DNA of 64,000 nt from Kiloniellales bacterium (GCA_030064845.1 JASJEC010000008.1:1-64000); one strand, 5' to 3'. Positions 11,978 through 21,815 are shown, counted from the stretch's first letter. Numbers and translations: made by a program. Notes: a model not told the origin generated them from the letters alone.

Positions 11978-13407
11978 CCTTCGAGCATCCGCCGCAGCAG
12001 CTCGACATCCTCGGCGAAGCCGTTGTCGGTGGACTTCAACTCCTCGATCTTCCGGACCGCGTGCATCACCGTGGTATGGTCCCGGCCGCCGAATTTCCGG
12101 CCGATCTCGGGCAGCGAGCGCGAGGTCAATTGCTTGGCCAGATACATCGCGACCTGGCGCGGGCGCGCGACCGCGCGGGCGCGTCGCGCCGAATGCATGT
12201 CCGAAACCCGCATGTTGAAGTGCTCGGCGACCCGCTTCTGGATCTCCTCGATGGTCACGCGCCGATCGTTCGCCCGGAGCAGGTCGTGCAGGACCTCCTG
12301 TGTCGCCTCGAGCGTAATCGGCCGGCCGACCAGGGTGGCGTGGGCGACGATCCGGTTGAGCGCGCCCTCCAGCTCGCGGATGTTCGAGGTGATCGTGTGG
12401 GCCAGGAACTCGAACACCTTCTCCGGGATGTCGGCCGACAACTGCTCCGCCTTGGCCTGAAGGATGCCGAGGCGCAGCTCGTAGGTTGTGGGATGTATGT
12501 CGGCCACGAGGCCCCAGCCGAGCCGTGAGCGCATACGCTCTTCCACGCCTTCCAGGTCGGACGGGCTCTTGTCCGCGGAGATCACGACCTGCCGGTTGTG
12601 GTCGACCAGTGTGTTGAAGGTGTGGAAGAATTCCTCCTGGGTGGCCTCGCGGCCGCCGATGAACTGGACGTCGTCGATCATCAGCACGTCGACCGAGCGG
12701 AACTCGTCCTTGAAGGCCATGGTGTCCTTGGTGCGCAGCGCCCGGACGAACTGGTACATGAACTTCTCGGCCGATAGGTAGATGATCCGGCGCTTCGGCT
12801 CCCGCTGCTTGATGTGGTGCGCGATGGCGTGCATCAGATGGGTCTTACCGAGTCCGACGCCGCCATAGAGGAACAGCGGATTGAAGGGGACTGTCTTGGC
12901 CTCCGCGACCCGCCGTGCGGCGGCGTAGGCGAGCTCGTTCGGCTTGCCGACGACGAAGTTCTTGAAGATGAAGCGGGGGTCGAGCGGCGCGCTGATCTCG
13001 GGCCGGCTGGCGCGGCTGACCGTATCGTAGAGCCCTGAATCGCCGGGCTCGACCGCGTCGGGGCCGCGCGCGCCGTTGCGCCGCTCGGCCCGGGACGCAA
13101 TCCCCGCCCGCTCGACTCCGGGCTTGGGGTGCGGGCGCACCGGCGATTGAACGACGATGTCGATCTTGCGGATCACCCCGTCCTCGTCGCCCCAGAGCTC
13201 GAAGATCTGCTCGGCGTAGTTCTTCTTGACCCAGTCCCGCATGAAGCGCGTCGGCACGGCCAGCCGGACCGCGCCCTCCTTCGCGCCGACCAGGACCAGA
13301 GGCTTCAGCCAACTCCGGTATGCCGCTTCGCCGACCTCGGCGCGCAGACGTCCGCGTACCCGCGTCCAGAGTGCCTGGGTGGTGGAATCAATCTGGCCAA
13401 CAGACAT
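11974..13407 (-). CDS. dnaA: Chromosomal replication initiator protein DnaA
   Basis: AAA+ initiator that binds DnaA boxes and melts the origin. It is 477 residues: an N-terminal interaction domain (about 1-90), a variable linker, Walker A GGVGLGKT at 182-189, Walker B with DD at 245-246, and a C-terminal DNA-binding domain with the signature GRDHTTVMHAVRKIEEL. The ATG at 13407 has GAGGGGG upstream. Its TAG stop is part of a dispersed palindromic repeat. A 592-base non-coding region separates it from rpsT, the usual alphaproteobacterial neighbour. Confidence 0.97.
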   Translation of the reverse strand: MSVGQIDSTTQALWTRVRGRLRAEVGEAAYRSWLKPLVLVGAKEGAVRLAVPTRFMRDWVKKNYAEQIFELWGDEDGVIRKIDIVVQSPVRPHPKPGVERAGIASRAERRNGARGPDAVEPGDSGLYDTVSRASRPEISAPLDPRFIFKNFVVGKPNELAYAAARRVAEAKTVPFNPLFLYGGVGLGKTHLMHAIAHHIKQREPKRRIIYLSAEKFMYQFVRALRTKDTMAFKDEFRSVDVLMIDDVQFIGGREATQEEFFHTFNTLVDHNRQVVISADKSPSDLEGVEERMRSRLGWGLVADIHPTTYELRLGILQAKAEQLSADIPEKVFEFLAHTITSNIRELEGALNRIVAHATLVGRPITLEATQEVLHDLLRANDRRVTIEEIQKRVAEHFNMRVSDMHSARRARAVARPRQVAMYLAKQLTSRSLPEIGRKFGGRDHTTVMHAVRKIEELKSTDNGFAEDVELLRRMLEG

Positions 13408-13517
13408 CCGTCTAGCCCCCTCAACAAAAGACCTGTTCTCTCGTCCAACCCACGCGATCTGCCGACCGGCCGCGCGCGAGCGCCTCGGGGACCTCGGAAC
13501 CGTGAAACCTGAGACCG

Positions 13518-13536
13518 TGACCTCGCGGGGAGGTCA
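13518..13536. promoter_or_regulatory. Inverted repeat upstream of dnaA
   Basis: Perfect TGACCTC-N5-GAGGTCA, 111 bases upstream of the dnaA start. The size and symmetry suit a dimeric regulator binding dnaA promoter DNA. The binding protein is unknown, and it could equally be a leader hairpin if the promoter lies further upstream. Confidence 0.4.
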
Positions 13537-13972
13537 TTACGCACGACAAGGCATCGTCCATCTATCCGTAGTACTCCTCCTATCGACCCAGATCGTTGAC
13601 CCGAGCCGTTTCGTCGGACAAACCACCTCCGTTCCCAAGGACAGAAGCCCATGGGTTTAAGAGCAATCGCGTGCAAATGGCCCCAATTACTGATGCCCGT
13701 ACCTGGCTACTTAGAATTTCCCCCGTCTCGGGTGAATTCTATTTGTTTTGACCGTATTTTTACTTATAGAGCCCCAGGTAGCCTCCTTGGTTAATGTACC
13801 TGTCACATCTTCCCCTTGCAACAGGTCTGAAAGGAGAACGGAGAAAAATTCCCCTGTTCGGACCGCTTCCAAACGGCAGAAACCCGCCAAAACGCGGGCA
13901 CACCAAGCGTTTGCCGGCGCTGCGTTGGCGCACCTCGGGGTAAACGACTGCGGTGGGTTGGTCGGGTGGCTG

Positions 13973-13992
13973 CGACGGCACGGGGGCCGTCG
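13973..13992 (-). terminator. Possible terminator hairpin after rpsT
   Basis: CGACGGC and GCCGTCG form a perfect 7-bp stem with a 6-nt loop, starting 7 bases past the rpsT stop on the minus strand. No T run follows, so termination efficiency is uncertain. Confidence 0.4.
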
Positions 13993-13999
13993 GCCAAGT

Positions 14000-14263
14000 C
14001 TAGCTCATCGACTTGATGGCGGCGTTCAACCGGGAAATCTTGCGTCCCGCCGTGTTCCGGTGCAGCACGCCCTTGGTCACGCCCCGGTGCAATTCCGGCT
14101 GGGCGTCCTTCAAGGCGGCCGCGGCACTCTCTTTGTCGCCGCTGGATATGGCCGTCTCCACCTTTTTCACGAAGGTGCGGATGCGGCCGATGCGCGAACG
14201 ATTCATCTCGGCGCGCCGCGCGTTGCGCCGGATCCGCTTCTTGGCGGACTTGTGGTGGGCCAT
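14000..14263 (-). CDS. rpsT: 30S ribosomal protein S20
   Basis: Primary 16S rRNA-binding protein of the small subunit. It is 87 residues and starts [17 protein letters not shown], the family signature of a very basic, all-helical protein, with [16 protein letters not shown] near the end. It is complete and of normal length. It lies alone upstream of dnaA, as in many alphaproteobacteria. The next gene upstream on the same strand (a crotonase) is 148 bases away. Confidence 0.97.
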   Translation of the reverse strand: MAHHKSAKKRIRRNARRAEMNRSRIGRIRTFVKKVETAISSGDKESAAAALKDAQPELHRGVTKGVLHRNTAGRKISRLNAAIKSMS

Positions 14264-14367
14264 GGTTCTCGATCTGTCCTGTTACGACGCGGGTGACGGA
14301 AAGCCCGGCGTTATAGACCCGCCCCCGAGCCCCGTCAAGCGAGCTCGGCGACGCAGAGCCCGCCCCC

Positions 14368-14390
14368 AGAGCAGATCGCGGCCCGCTCCA
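14368..14390. repeat. Degenerate remnant of the TAGAGC repeat
   Basis: AGAGCAGATCGCGGC is nearly identical to the left end of the copy at 54699, and it is followed directly by CCGCTCCA, close to the CCGCTCTA right end. It looks like a copy whose interior has been deleted. It lies between the end of the hydratase gene and rpsT. Confidence 0.35.
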
Positions 14391-14411
14391 GTTTCAGGGT
14401 CCGACGGCCGA

Positions 14412-15188
14412 TCAGCGGTGCTTCCAGTCAGGCTTCCGCTTCTCGGCGAAGGCGCTCATGCCCTCTTTCTGATCCTCGGTCCCGAAGGTCGAGTGGAACA
14501 GGCGGCGCTCGAAGCGGATGCCCTCAGCGAGGGTCGTCTCGTAGGCCCGGTTGACCGCTTCCTTGGCCATCAGCACGCTGGGCCGGGACAGGCCGGCGAT
14601 GGTCCGGGCCGCCGCCAAGGCCTCGTCGAGCAGCGACTCGGCGGGGACCACCCGCGCGACGAGCCCGCAGCGCTCGGCCTCCTGGGCGTCCATCATGCGG
14701 CCGGTCAGGCAGAGGTCCATGGCCTTCGACTTGCCGACGAAGCGTGTCAGGCGCTGGGTCCCGCCCGAGCCCGGGATGGTGCCGAGGGTGATTTCCGGCT
14801 GGCCGAACTTGGCGGTCTCGGCCGCGATGATCATGTCGCACATCATGGCGATCTCGCAGCCGCCGCCGAGCGCGTAGCCGCCGACCGCCGCGATGACCGG
14901 CTTGCGGGTGTGCGACAGGCGCTCCCAGCCCTCGGTAATGAAGTCCTCCAGGTAGGCCTCCATGTAGGTCTTGTCGCGCATCTCCTTGATGTCGGCGCCC
15001 GCCGCGAAGGCCTTCTCCGAACCGGTTAGCACGATGCACCCGATCGTCTCGTCGGCTTCGAAATCGTCGAGCGCCTTGGCGAGCTCGTCGATCAGGGCGG
15101 CGCAGAGAGCGTTGAGGGCCTTGGGGCGGTTCAGGGTGATCAAGCCCACCTTGTCGCGGGTCTCGACCAGAATGTGCTCATAGGCCAT
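14412..15188 (-). CDS. Enoyl-CoA hydratase (crotonase family)
   Basis: Hydrates trans-2-enoyl-CoA to 3-hydroxyacyl-CoA in fatty-acid or short-chain acyl-CoA degradation. It is 258 residues, a standard crotonase length. Both catalytic glutamates of the rat mitochondrial enzyme are in place, in GGGCEIAM and FGQPEITLG, as are the oxyanion-hole segments AAGADIKEM and GGYALGGG. The start at 15188 has GGAGGAA upstream; a longer frame to 15608 would overlap the secreted-protein gene. The gene order does not identify a specific pathway. Confidence 0.92.
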   Translation of the reverse strand: MAYEHILVETRDKVGLITLNRPKALNALCAALIDELAKALDDFEADETIGCIVLTGSEKAFAAGADIKEMRDKTYMEAYLEDFITEGWERLSHTRKPVIAAVGGYALGGGCEIAMMCDMIIAAETAKFGQPEITLGTIPGSGGTQRLTRFVGKSKAMDLCLTGRMMDAQEAERCGLVARVVPAESLLDEALAAARTIAGLSRPSVLMAKEAVNRAYETTLAEGIRFERRLFHSTFGTEDQKEGMSAFAEKRKPDWKHR

Positions 15189-15259
15189 GTCGGCAGGTTC
15201 CTCCGGGTTCGGGTTGCCCGGCGCCCGCCGGAGCGGTGCCGGTGGTTGGGGGGCGGCAG

Positions 15260-15646
15260 TTATCCGGGCGTCAAGCTGAAGCGGACGATCAGGCGATCGC
15301 GCGCGTTGAGAAAATCGAGGGTCAGGGTCTCGCCTTCGCGACCGAAGCGCAGCGTGTCGAGAGTCTTCCAGCCGAGCGGCGGCAGAGCGCTGCGGTAGAA
15401 GTCGAGCACCTCTTCGCGCGTGACCTGGCCTTGGGCGTAGGCCTCGACGATCCGCCCGGCCGGCTGATCGAACACCAGGCCGGCGTCCGCCACCTCGGTC
15501 AGTCCGGGCATCAATGGGAGATCCTCGACCTGGGTGACGTAGCCAGGCTGCTGAGCCGCCGCCGGCGCCGCCGCGGCGCCGAGCAGGACCGCGGCGAGGA
15601 CGGCGCACGCCAGGCGGACACGCGTGCTGGCAGTCGGTCGTTTCAT
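15260..15646 (-). CDS. Small secreted protein of unknown function
   Basis: 128 residues with a clear Sec signal peptide: basic [11 protein letters not shown], a hydrophobic Ala/Leu-rich core and an AAAQQ-type cleavage site near residue 31. The mature part of about 95 residues is soluble, with [11 protein letters not shown] near its start and a closing beta-rich [13 protein letters not shown] stretch. I do not recognise a named family. It starts 15 bases after the mutM stop, so it is probably cotranscribed with mutM. Confidence 0.7.
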   Translation of the reverse strand: MKRPTASTRVRLACAVLAAVLLGAAAAPAAAQQPGYVTQVEDLPLMPGLTEVADAGLVFDQPAGRIVEAYAQGQVTREEVLDFYRSALPPLGWKTLDTLRFGREGETLTLDFLNARDRLIVRFSLTPG

Positions 15647-15661
15647 GGGGGCCTAACTACC

Positions 15662-16504
15662 CTAGCGCTGGCGCCTTGGACAATAGAAAGTCGAGCGGTT
15701 GGACTGCACCAGCCGGCGAATGCCGCCGTCCGGCGCCGGCGCGCAGTCGCAATCGGGACAGGCTTGCCCCTCGCGGTCGTAGACCGCCCACTGGTGCTGG
15801 AAATAGCCCAGCTCGCCGCTGGCCTGCACATAGTCCCGCAAGCTCGAGCCGCCGGCCTCGACAGCACGGTTCAGGACGTCGCGGATCGCGCCGGCCAGGC
15901 GCTCGGCACGGCGCCCCTGAACCGTGTAGGCGAGGCGGCGCGGCGAGAGCCCGGCAAAATAGAGCGATTCGCAGGCGTAGATGTTGCCGAGGCCGGCCAC
16001 CACCTTCTGGTCGAGCAGCGCCGCCTTGATCGGTGTGCGCTTGCCACGCAGGGACTGGGCCAGGACCGGGCCGCTGAAGCGGTTACCGAGCGGCTCGGGG
16101 CCGAGATCGCGCAGCAGCCGATGCGCGGGCAGGGCGCTCTCGGCCACCAGATCCATCATGCCGAAGCGCCGCGCGTCGTTGAAACGGATCTCGTCCCCGG
16201 CGTCGGTGGTGAAAACGATATGGTCGTGCGGCGCCGGCGGCGCCTTCGGGTCCCGGCTGAGCACCATGCGGCCGCTCATGCCGAGGTGGCACAGCAGGAC
16301 TTCTTCCCGGTCCAGGTGGAACAGCATGTACTTGGCGCGCCGCGATATCGAGAGCACGCGGCGGCCCGAGAGGCGCGTCGCGAAGGCCGGCGGCAGCGGG
16401 AAGCGCAGGCTCTCGCAATTCTGCTCGACGCGTTGCAGCCTGCGGCCTTCGAGGCGCGGGCGCAGGCCGCGGACGACGGTTTCGACTTCTGGCAGCTCGG
16501 GCAT
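15662..16504 (-). CDS. mutM: Formamidopyrimidine-DNA glycosylase with altered zinc finger
   Basis: Base-excision repair enzyme removing 8-oxoguanine and formamidopyrimidines, with AP lyase activity. It is 280 residues. It starts [10 protein letters not shown], giving the catalytic Pro (after Met removal) and Glu; the conserved lysine lies in RRAKYMLF, and the H2TH region includes [18 protein letters not shown]. The C-terminal zinc finger is unusual. CPDC and CPRR are present, but the fourth ligand expected in CPxC is Arg 278 (codon CGC, one change from TGC), and the spacing is longer than usual. An extra Cys in CPDCDC may substitute. It is divergent from ubiE. Confidence 0.93.
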   Translation of the reverse strand: MPELPEVETVVRGLRPRLEGRRLQRVEQNCESLRFPLPPAFATRLSGRRVLSISRRAKYMLFHLDREEVLLCHLGMSGRMVLSRDPKAPPAPHDHIVFTTDAGDEIRFNDARRFGMMDLVAESALPAHRLLRDLGPEPLGNRFSGPVLAQSLRGKRTPIKAALLDQKVVAGLGNIYACESLYFAGLSPRRLAYTVQGRRAERLAGAIRDVLNRAVEAGGSSLRDYVQASGELGYFQHQWAVYDREGQACPDCDCAPAPDGGIRRLVQSNRSTFYCPRRQR

Positions 16505-16568
16505 GGCCTCGCTTCGCAGGCTCGCAGGCAGAGTAGCGTGACCGGTAAGCCCGCGCTATGTTCCGCCC

Positions 16569-17411
16569 ATGAACGGCAGGGGTTCAAGGCGCGCGGTATC
16601 GGGTCTTCGCTCGGCGGAGTCAAGCCGGCAGGAACCGCCGCCCCGCGGGGCGGCGGCCGAGAAGGACCCGACCACCCACTTCGGCTTCCGCGAGATCGCC
16701 GCGGCGGAGAAGGGTGCGCGCGTGCGCGGCCTGTTCGAGCGGGTCGCCGGGCGCTACGACCTGATGAACGATCTCATGTCCGGCGGGGTCCACCGGCTCT
16801 GGAAGGAGGCCCTGGTCGACCGCCTCGACCCGAGGCCGGACCTGCGCCTGCTCGACGTCGCAGGCGGCACCGGAGATATCGCTTTCCGGGTGGCCGAGCG
16901 GCTCGGTGAAGGGCTGCGCGAGCCGATCCTGGTGTGCGACCTGACCGAGGGCATGCTCGCCGCCGGCCGGGACCGGGCCGCGGAGCGCGGGCTGTCCGAC
17001 CGGCTCGCCTGGCTGTGCGGCGACGCCCAGAGCCTGCCGCTGCCCGACCGCAGCGTCACCGCCTACACCATCGCCTTCGGGCTCAGGAACGTCACCGACA
17101 TCGACCTCGCCCTGGCCGAGGCCCGGCGCGTGCTCAGACCCGGCGGCCGGTTCCTCTGCCTCGAGTTCAGCCAGGTGGTGCTCCCGGTCCTGGCGCAGCT
17201 CTACGACCTCTACTCCTTTCGCGTCCTGCCGGCCATGGGCGCCGCCGTCGCCGGCGACCGCGACGCCTATGCCTATCTGGTGGAAAGCATTCGCCGCTTC
17301 CCCGCGCAGGAAGCGCTCTGCCGTAAGATCGCCAAGGCCGGCTTCGACATGGTGTGCTACCGCAATCTGACAGGCGGCATCGCCGCCCTGCACACCGCCT
17401 GGCGACTCTAA
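16569..17411 (+). CDS. ubiE: Demethylmenaquinone/ubiquinone C-methyltransferase UbiE
   Basis: SAM-dependent C-methyltransferase of ubiquinone biosynthesis. It is 280 residues with the UbiE signature [22 protein letters not shown] (residues about 58-79), SAM-binding [13 protein letters not shown], and the late motif [15 protein letters not shown]. The N-terminal 35 residues are extra and polar, so an internal start is possible. The stop codon overlaps the ubiB ATG by one base (TAATG), which implies translational coupling. Together they form a ubiquinone module. Confidence 0.95.
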   Translation: MNGRGSRRAVSGLRSAESSRQEPPPRGAAAEKDPTTHFGFREIAAAEKGARVRGLFERVAGRYDLMNDLMSGGVHRLWKEALVDRLDPRPDLRLLDVAGGTGDIAFRVAERLGEGLREPILVCDLTEGMLAAGRDRAAERGLSDRLAWLCGDAQSLPLPDRSVTAYTIAFGLRNVTDIDLALAEARRVLRPGGRFLCLEFSQVVLPVLAQLYDLYSFRVLPAMGAAVAGDRDAYAYLVESIRRFPAQEALCRKIAKAGFDMVCYRNLTGGIAALHTAWRL

Positions 17412-18985
17412 TGCCCCGTCCCAGCGCCGGCTCCGGGCTCTTCGGAGCGCCACGCCTCCTGTTCCGTCTGGCCGCCATCGCGCGGACCCTGGCGCGCCAC
17501 GACGCTCTGGCACCCCTGGAGGAGTCGGGCGTCGCCCCGGGAGTCGCCTGGTTCGCGCGCCGCCTGTCGCTGTCGCGCTCCAGCGGACGCCCCGGCGAGA
17601 AACTGGCCCGGGCGCTCACGGAACTGGGGCCGAGCTTCGTCAAGCTGGGCCAGTTCCTCTCGACCCGGGCCGATCTGCTCGGCGAGGAGATGGCGGCCGA
17701 TCTCGCCCGGCTGCAGGACCGCCTGCCGCCGTTCCCCGCGTCCCAGGCCCGCGCGACCATCGAGCGCGAACTGGGCGGCCCGCTGGAGAGCTTCTTCGCG
17801 GAGTTCGATGAAACGCCCGTCTCGGCGGCGTCGATTGCCCAGGTGCACTTCGCGGTCACCCGCGAGGCGGAGGGAACGCCGGGCCGCGAGGTGGCGGTCA
17901 AGATTCTGCGGCCCGGGGTGGAGCGGGCCTTCGCCCGTGACCTGCAGCTGTTCTACGCCCTGGCGCGCCTGGCCGAGAACAGCCAGCCGCGACTGCGCCG
18001 CTTGAAACCGGTCGAGGTGGTCGCCTTGTTCGAAACGACCGTCCAGGTCGAGATGGACCTGCGCATGGAGGCCGCCGCCGCTTCGCAGCTGGCCGAGAAC
18101 TTCGCTGACGATCCCAGCTACCGCGTGCCGCCGGTCGACTGGCAGCGGAGCGCCCGGCGGGTCCTGACCCAGGGCCGGCTGAGCGGCATCCGCCTCGACG
18201 ACCGAGGCGCTCTGCTCGCCGCGGGACATGACCTGCGCGACGTGCTCTCCAAGGCGGCGGCGATCTTCTTCAAGCAGGTCTTCCGGGACGGCTTCTTCCA
18301 CGGCGACCAGCACCCGGGAAACATGTTCGTCGACGCCGACGGCAACATCGGCGCCGTCGACTTCGGCATCATGGGCCAGCTCGACCGGAACACCCGCTAC
18401 TTCCTGGCGGACATGCTTCTGGCGACCCTGGCCCGGGACTATCGGCGCCTCGCCCAAGTCCACGCCGACGCCGGCTACCTGCCGTCCGACGCCGACCTCC
18501 CGACCTTTGCCCGGGCGCTGCGCTCGGTCTGCGAGCCGATCTTCGGACGTTCGCTCAATGAAATCTCCTTCGCCCATCTGCTGGCGCAGCTTTTCCAGCT
18601 GACCGAGTCGTTCCAGATGGCCGTGCAGCCCCAGCTGCTCCTGCTGCAGAAGAACATGGTCATGGCCGAGGGCGTCAGCCGCCGCCTCGACCCCTCGCTC
18701 AACATCTGGACGCTGGCTCAGCCGCTGATCGAGGACTGGATGCGCGAGAACCGGGGCCCGGAGGCGCGGCTGCGCGATACGGTGGAGGATCTGACCAGCT
18801 CGTTGGAGAACCTGCCCCGCGCGGTGCGCAATCTGCAGCTGGCGACCGAGACCCTGGCCAGAGGCAGCCTTCGGCTCGACACGGGCGGGGCGCTCCCGAG
18901 CCCGCCGGCGCTCCGCCTGCCGTCCGGGCAACTGGCGCTCTGGGCCGCGGTCGCCCTGCTCTTCGCCCTGTGGCTCTTCGCGTGA
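17411..18985 (+). CDS. ubiB: Ubiquinone biosynthesis kinase-like protein UbiB
   Basis: Atypical ADCK/ABC1-family kinase-like ATPase that supports ubiquinone synthesis. It is 524 residues. The defining KxGQ motif is in KLGQFLSTRADLLG, the Ala-rich loop replacement is SAASIAQVH, the VAIK lysine is in VAVKILRPG, and HGDQHPGNMF and VDFGIMG carry the catalytic/metal motifs. A C-terminal hydrophobic segment (about 503-523) anchors it in the membrane. The start at 17411 overlaps the ubiE stop. The gene is full length. Confidence 0.95.
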   Translation: MPRPSAGSGLFGAPRLLFRLAAIARTLARHDALAPLEESGVAPGVAWFARRLSLSRSSGRPGEKLARALTELGPSFVKLGQFLSTRADLLGEEMAADLARLQDRLPPFPASQARATIERELGGPLESFFAEFDETPVSAASIAQVHFAVTREAEGTPGREVAVKILRPGVERAFARDLQLFYALARLAENSQPRLRRLKPVEVVALFETTVQVEMDLRMEAAAASQLAENFADDPSYRVPPVDWQRSARRVLTQGRLSGIRLDDRGALLAAGHDLRDVLSKAAAIFFKQVFRDGFFHGDQHPGNMFVDADGNIGAVDFGIMGQLDRNTRYFLADMLLATLARDYRRLAQVHADAGYLPSDADLPTFARALRSVCEPIFGRSLNEISFAHLLAQLFQLTESFQMAVQPQLLLLQKNMVMAEGVSRRLDPSLNIWTLAQPLIEDWMRENRGPEARLRDTVEDLTSSLENLPRAVRNLQLATETLARGSLRLDTGGALPSPPALRLPSGQLALWAAVALLFALWLFA

Positions 18986-18998
18986 AGGACCGGCGGCT

Positions 18999-19451
18999 CT
19001 ATCGAAGCTCGACGGCCGACATGTGAACGAAGCGCAGGGCGCAGGCGACCAGGACGCCGGTCACGGACCAGCCGAGATTGATCTCGGTGGTCAACGTGAC
19101 CGCGCCCGCCAGGACGGTGTAGCCCGCGGCGAAGGTGAACAGCGTCAGGCGATGACGGGCGCCCCGGAACAGGCGTTGGGCGAGCGAGAGGACGGTCCAG
19201 GCGACCAGGAAATTGGCCGCCGCCACGCCGAGATCGACCGCCAGCCGGCCGCCCGCCGGGGCGAGCGGCGCCCCTGGGGCGGCGCCGGCGGTCGGCCCGA
19301 GGGCCGCGGCCAGGATCGCCGAGGCGCCGAGCGCGAGGATGCCGAAGGCGAAGAAGAGGACCGGAAATCCGACGAAGACGGTGACGGTCGCTGCCGCGGT
19401 GCTTAAGGCTTGGGCGTCAGCCTTCCTGTCTCCAAGTGCAAGACTGGTCAC
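18999..19451 (-). CDS. Small integral membrane protein, unknown
   Basis: 150 residues with about four predicted membrane segments by eye and an Ala/Gly/Pro-rich loop in the middle. I recognise no family. The GTG start at 19451 is preferred because GGAGGAG lies 8 bases upstream; the frame remains open to 19529 without an equivalent site. It converges with ubiB (13 bases) and is divergent from coaBC, so it is likely a single-gene unit. No homologue-based function is offered. Confidence 0.6.
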   Translation of the reverse strand: MTSLALGDRKADAQALSTAAATVTVFVGFPVLFFAFGILALGASAILAAALGPTAGAAPGAPLAPAGGRLAVDLGVAAANFLVAWTVLSLAQRLFRGARHRLTLFTFAAGYTVLAGAVTLTTEINLGWSVTGVLVACALRFVHMSAVELR

Positions 19452-19663
19452 TGCTTGCTCCTCCGTTCTTGTTCTATCATTCTGATTTTTATGGCTTCTT
19501 ATCGAGCCGAGCCCCAGGATGACGGCCAAATGTGAAACAATTGTTGGGATCCTTGGTTAAGCCCGGCCTGCGCGGCCTCGGCATTTCGGGGGCTCGCTTG
19601 CCAGGTCTCGGCCTTGGACCTAAGGTGTGCCGCGTCCGAACCACCCTGCTCGGTTGCGTTTCG

Positions 19664-20881
19664 ATGCTGCACGGTAAACGGATCCTCCTGGTCATTGCGG
19701 GCGGGATCGCCGCTTACAAGTGTCTGGACCTGATCCGTCGCCTGCGCGAGCGCGGCGCATCCGTGCGCGCCGTCATGACCGAGGCGGCGGGGCAGTTCGT
19801 GACGCCGCTCTCGGTGGCGGCGCTGACCGAGGACAGGGTCTACGGCGACCTCTTCTCCCTGACCGACGAATCGGAGCTCGGCCACATCCGCCTCTCGCGC
19901 GAGGCCGACCTCGTGGTGGTGGCGCCGGCGACCGCCGACCTCTTGAGCAAGATGGCGACCGGCAGGGCCGACGACCTCGCCTCGACCGCCCTGCTGGCGA
20001 CCGACAAGGCGGTGCTCGCGGCACCGGCCATGAACGTGCGCATGTGGGAACACCCGGCGACCCAGGACAATCTCGCCCTGCTCAGGGAGCGCGGTGTCAG
20101 GATCGTTGGGCCGAACGAGGGCGACATGGCCTGCGGCGAGTACGGTTTCGGCCGCATGGCCGAGCCCGCGGAGATCTTGGCGGCGATCGAGACCTATTTT
20201 GCGGCCGCCGCGCCGCTCAGCGGTCGCCGCGCCCTGGTAACCAGCGGGCCGACCCACGAGGCGATCGACCCCGTGCGCTATATCGCCAACCGCTCCTCGG
20301 GCAAGCAGGGGCACGCAGTGGCGGCCGCGCTCACACGGCTGGGCGCCGAGACGACGCTGGTCTCCGGGCCGACGGCCTTGGCCGATCCGCCGGGCGTCGC
20401 TGTGGTCTCGGTGGAATCGGCGGAACAGATGCACGCGGCCTGCCAAGCCGCGCTGCCCGTCGACGTGGCTGTCTGCGCCGCCGCGGTTTCCGACTGGCGG
20501 GTCAAGGCACCGGCCGGACAGAAGCTGAAGAAGAACGGGGCCAAGACTCCCAAGCTCGAGTTCGCGACCAACCCGGACATCCTGCGGACGCTCTCGGCGG
20601 CCGGCAATCTGCGGCCGCGCATCGTCGTTGGCTTCGCGGCGGAAACCGAAAATGTGGTCGACCATGCCAAGGCCAAGCTGAAGGCCAAGGGATGCGACTG
20701 GCTCCTGGCCAATGACGTCTCGCCGGCCAGCGGCACTTTCGGCGGGGCGGAGAACAAGATCCACCTGATCGACGGTACCGGGGTCGAAGACTGGCCGCGC
20801 ATGAGCAAACAGGACGTGGCGGAACGTCTGGCCCAGCGGATCGCGGCGGCATTCGACGGCGACGAGGGGTCCGCCCGTTGA
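19664..20881 (+). CDS. coaBC: Bifunctional phosphopantothenoylcysteine decarboxylase / phosphopantothenate-cysteine ligase
   Basis: Catalyses two successive steps of coenzyme A biosynthesis. About 405 residues from the ATG at 19664. The N-terminal flavin-dependent CoaC domain (1-185) has GGIAAYK, the catalytic-type histidine in LGHIRLSRE, the [12 protein letters not shown] substrate loop and [10 protein letters not shown]. The C-terminal CoaB domain has [21 protein letters not shown] and KIKK-like KLKKNG. The frame is open further upstream, but similarity starts at [18 protein letters not shown]. Its stop overlaps the dut start. Confidence 0.94.
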   Translation: MLHGKRILLVIAGGIAAYKCLDLIRRLRERGASVRAVMTEAAGQFVTPLSVAALTEDRVYGDLFSLTDESELGHIRLSREADLVVVAPATADLLSKMATGRADDLASTALLATDKAVLAAPAMNVRMWEHPATQDNLALLRERGVRIVGPNEGDMACGEYGFGRMAEPAEILAAIETYFAAAAPLSGRRALVTSGPTHEAIDPVRYIANRSSGKQGHAVAAALTRLGAETTLVSGPTALADPPGVAVVSVESAEQMHAACQAALPVDVAVCAAAVSDWRVKAPAGQKLKKNGAKTPKLEFATNPDILRTLSAAGNLRPRIVVGFAAETENVVDHAKAKLKAKGCDWLLANDVSPASGTFGGAENKIHLIDGTGVEDWPRMSKQDVAERLAQRIAAAFDGDEGSAR

Positions 20882-21360
20882 TGACAAGCGTCGAGATTGC
20901 CGTCACCTATCTGCCCCACGGCCGGGATCTCGATCTGCCGCGCTACGAGACGGCGGAGAGCGCGGGGATGGATCTGCTCGCCGCGGTGGAGCGCGACGCG
21001 GTCATCGAGCCGGGCCAGCGCCTGTTGGTCCCCACCGGCCTGGCGATCGCCCTGCCCAGCGGTTACGAGGCCCAGGTCCGGCCGCGCTCGGGCCTCGCCC
21101 TCAAGCACGGGGTGACGGTGCTCAACGCGCCGGGCACGATCGACGCGGACTACCGGGGTGAGGTCGGCGTCATCCTGGTGAACCACGGCAACGCGCCCTT
21201 CACAGTGACCCGGGGCAGCCGGATCGCCCAGATGGTCGTGGCGCCGGTCGAACGGGCCGCGTGGCGCCGGGCGGAAGGTCTCGAGCCCAGCGCACGCGGG
21301 ACCGGCGGCTTCGGCTCGACCGGTCTGGACGCCAAGGCCACCGACCGGCCGGGCGGCTGA
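20881..21360 (+). CDS. dut: dUTP diphosphatase
   Basis: Hydrolyses dUTP to dUMP, preventing uracil incorporation and feeding dTMP synthesis. It is 159 residues, a standard trimeric dUTPase. The five motifs are recognisable: [40 protein letters not shown] and the flexible C-terminal [10 protein letters not shown] that closes over the active site. The ATG shares its first base with the coaBC stop (TGATG). coaBC-dut adjacency is common in proteobacteria. Confidence 0.97.
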   Translation: MTSVEIAVTYLPHGRDLDLPRYETAESAGMDLLAAVERDAVIEPGQRLLVPTGLAIALPSGYEAQVRPRSGLALKHGVTVLNAPGTIDADYRGEVGVILVNHGNAPFTVTRGSRIAQMVVAPVERAAWRRAEGLEPSARGTGGFGSTGLDAKATDRPGG

Positions 21361-21368
21361 GGGGAAGC

Positions 21369-21815
21369 ATGCTCCGGCCGAGCAGGAAGCTGATCCACGC
21401 CATCGAAGCGGTCGTCGATATCGCCTATCACGGCGGAAGCGGCCCGGTGCGCTCGTCCGAGATCTCAGAGCGTCAGGGCATTCCCCGCCGCTATCTCGAG
21501 CAGGTGCTTCAGCAGCTGGTTCACGACGGCATCCTTTCGGGCCACCGAGGGCCCCGGGGCGGCTACAACCTGACGCGGGAGCGCCGCCGGATCAGCGTCG
21601 GCGAGATCGTGCGCGTGGTGCAGCGTCTCGACAACGCGGATTCCGGCGACGACGACGGCTCCGCACTCGCCGGCAAGGTGGTGCGGCCGGCTCTGGACGA
21701 AACGCTCAAGGAGGCCATGGAACGGCTGGACAGCCTGACCGTCCAGGACCTCTGCGACCGTGCCGGGCGGGAGGGGATTTCCCGCGCCGCCAGCGTGCCG
21801 GACTTCACGATATAG
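21369..21815 (+). CDS. Rrf2-family transcriptional regulator lacking cluster cysteines
   Basis: 148-residue winged-helix regulator. The Rrf2 fold is seen in HAIEAVVDIAYHGG, the recognition-helix region ERQGIPRRYLEQVLQQLVHDGIL and the wing HRGPRGGYNLTRERRRIS. The only cysteine is at LCDRAG near the end, so the three clustered Cys that ligate Fe-S in IscR/NsrR are absent; this resembles CymR-type members that sense a protein or metabolite. GAGGGGAAGC precedes the ATG. It lies 8 bases after dut. cysK-moeB 2.3 kb downstream would be a plausible target, by inference only. Confidence 0.85.
   Translation: MLRPSRKLIHAIEAVVDIAYHGGSGPVRSSEISERQGIPRRYLEQVLQQLVHDGILSGHRGPRGGYNLTRERRRISVGEIVRVVQRLDNADSGDDDGSALAGKVVRPALDETLKEAMERLDSLTVQDLCDRAGREGISRAASVPDFTI

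Larger units (their letters stand above)
13408..13999. other. 592-base non-coding region between dnaA and rpsT
   Basis: No credible gene: the frames here have poor codon use and no recognisable protein. It is AT-rich compared with its surroundings between about 13690 and 13810. I searched by eye for the DnaA box TTATCCACA and its complement and found no exact match, so I do not call an origin. It probably carries the dnaA promoter and the end of the rpsT transcript. An inverted repeat (13518-13536) and a hairpin (13973-13992) are listed separately. Confidence 0.7.

Noticed and set aside
13226-13676. Possible small genes in the dnaA upstream region
   Set aside because: No ribosome-binding site, no recognisable domain, and overlap with the dnaA 5' end; treated as non-coding.
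13408-13999. Replication origin
   Set aside because: No DnaA box consensus could be found by eye, so the gene neighbourhood alone does not justify the call.
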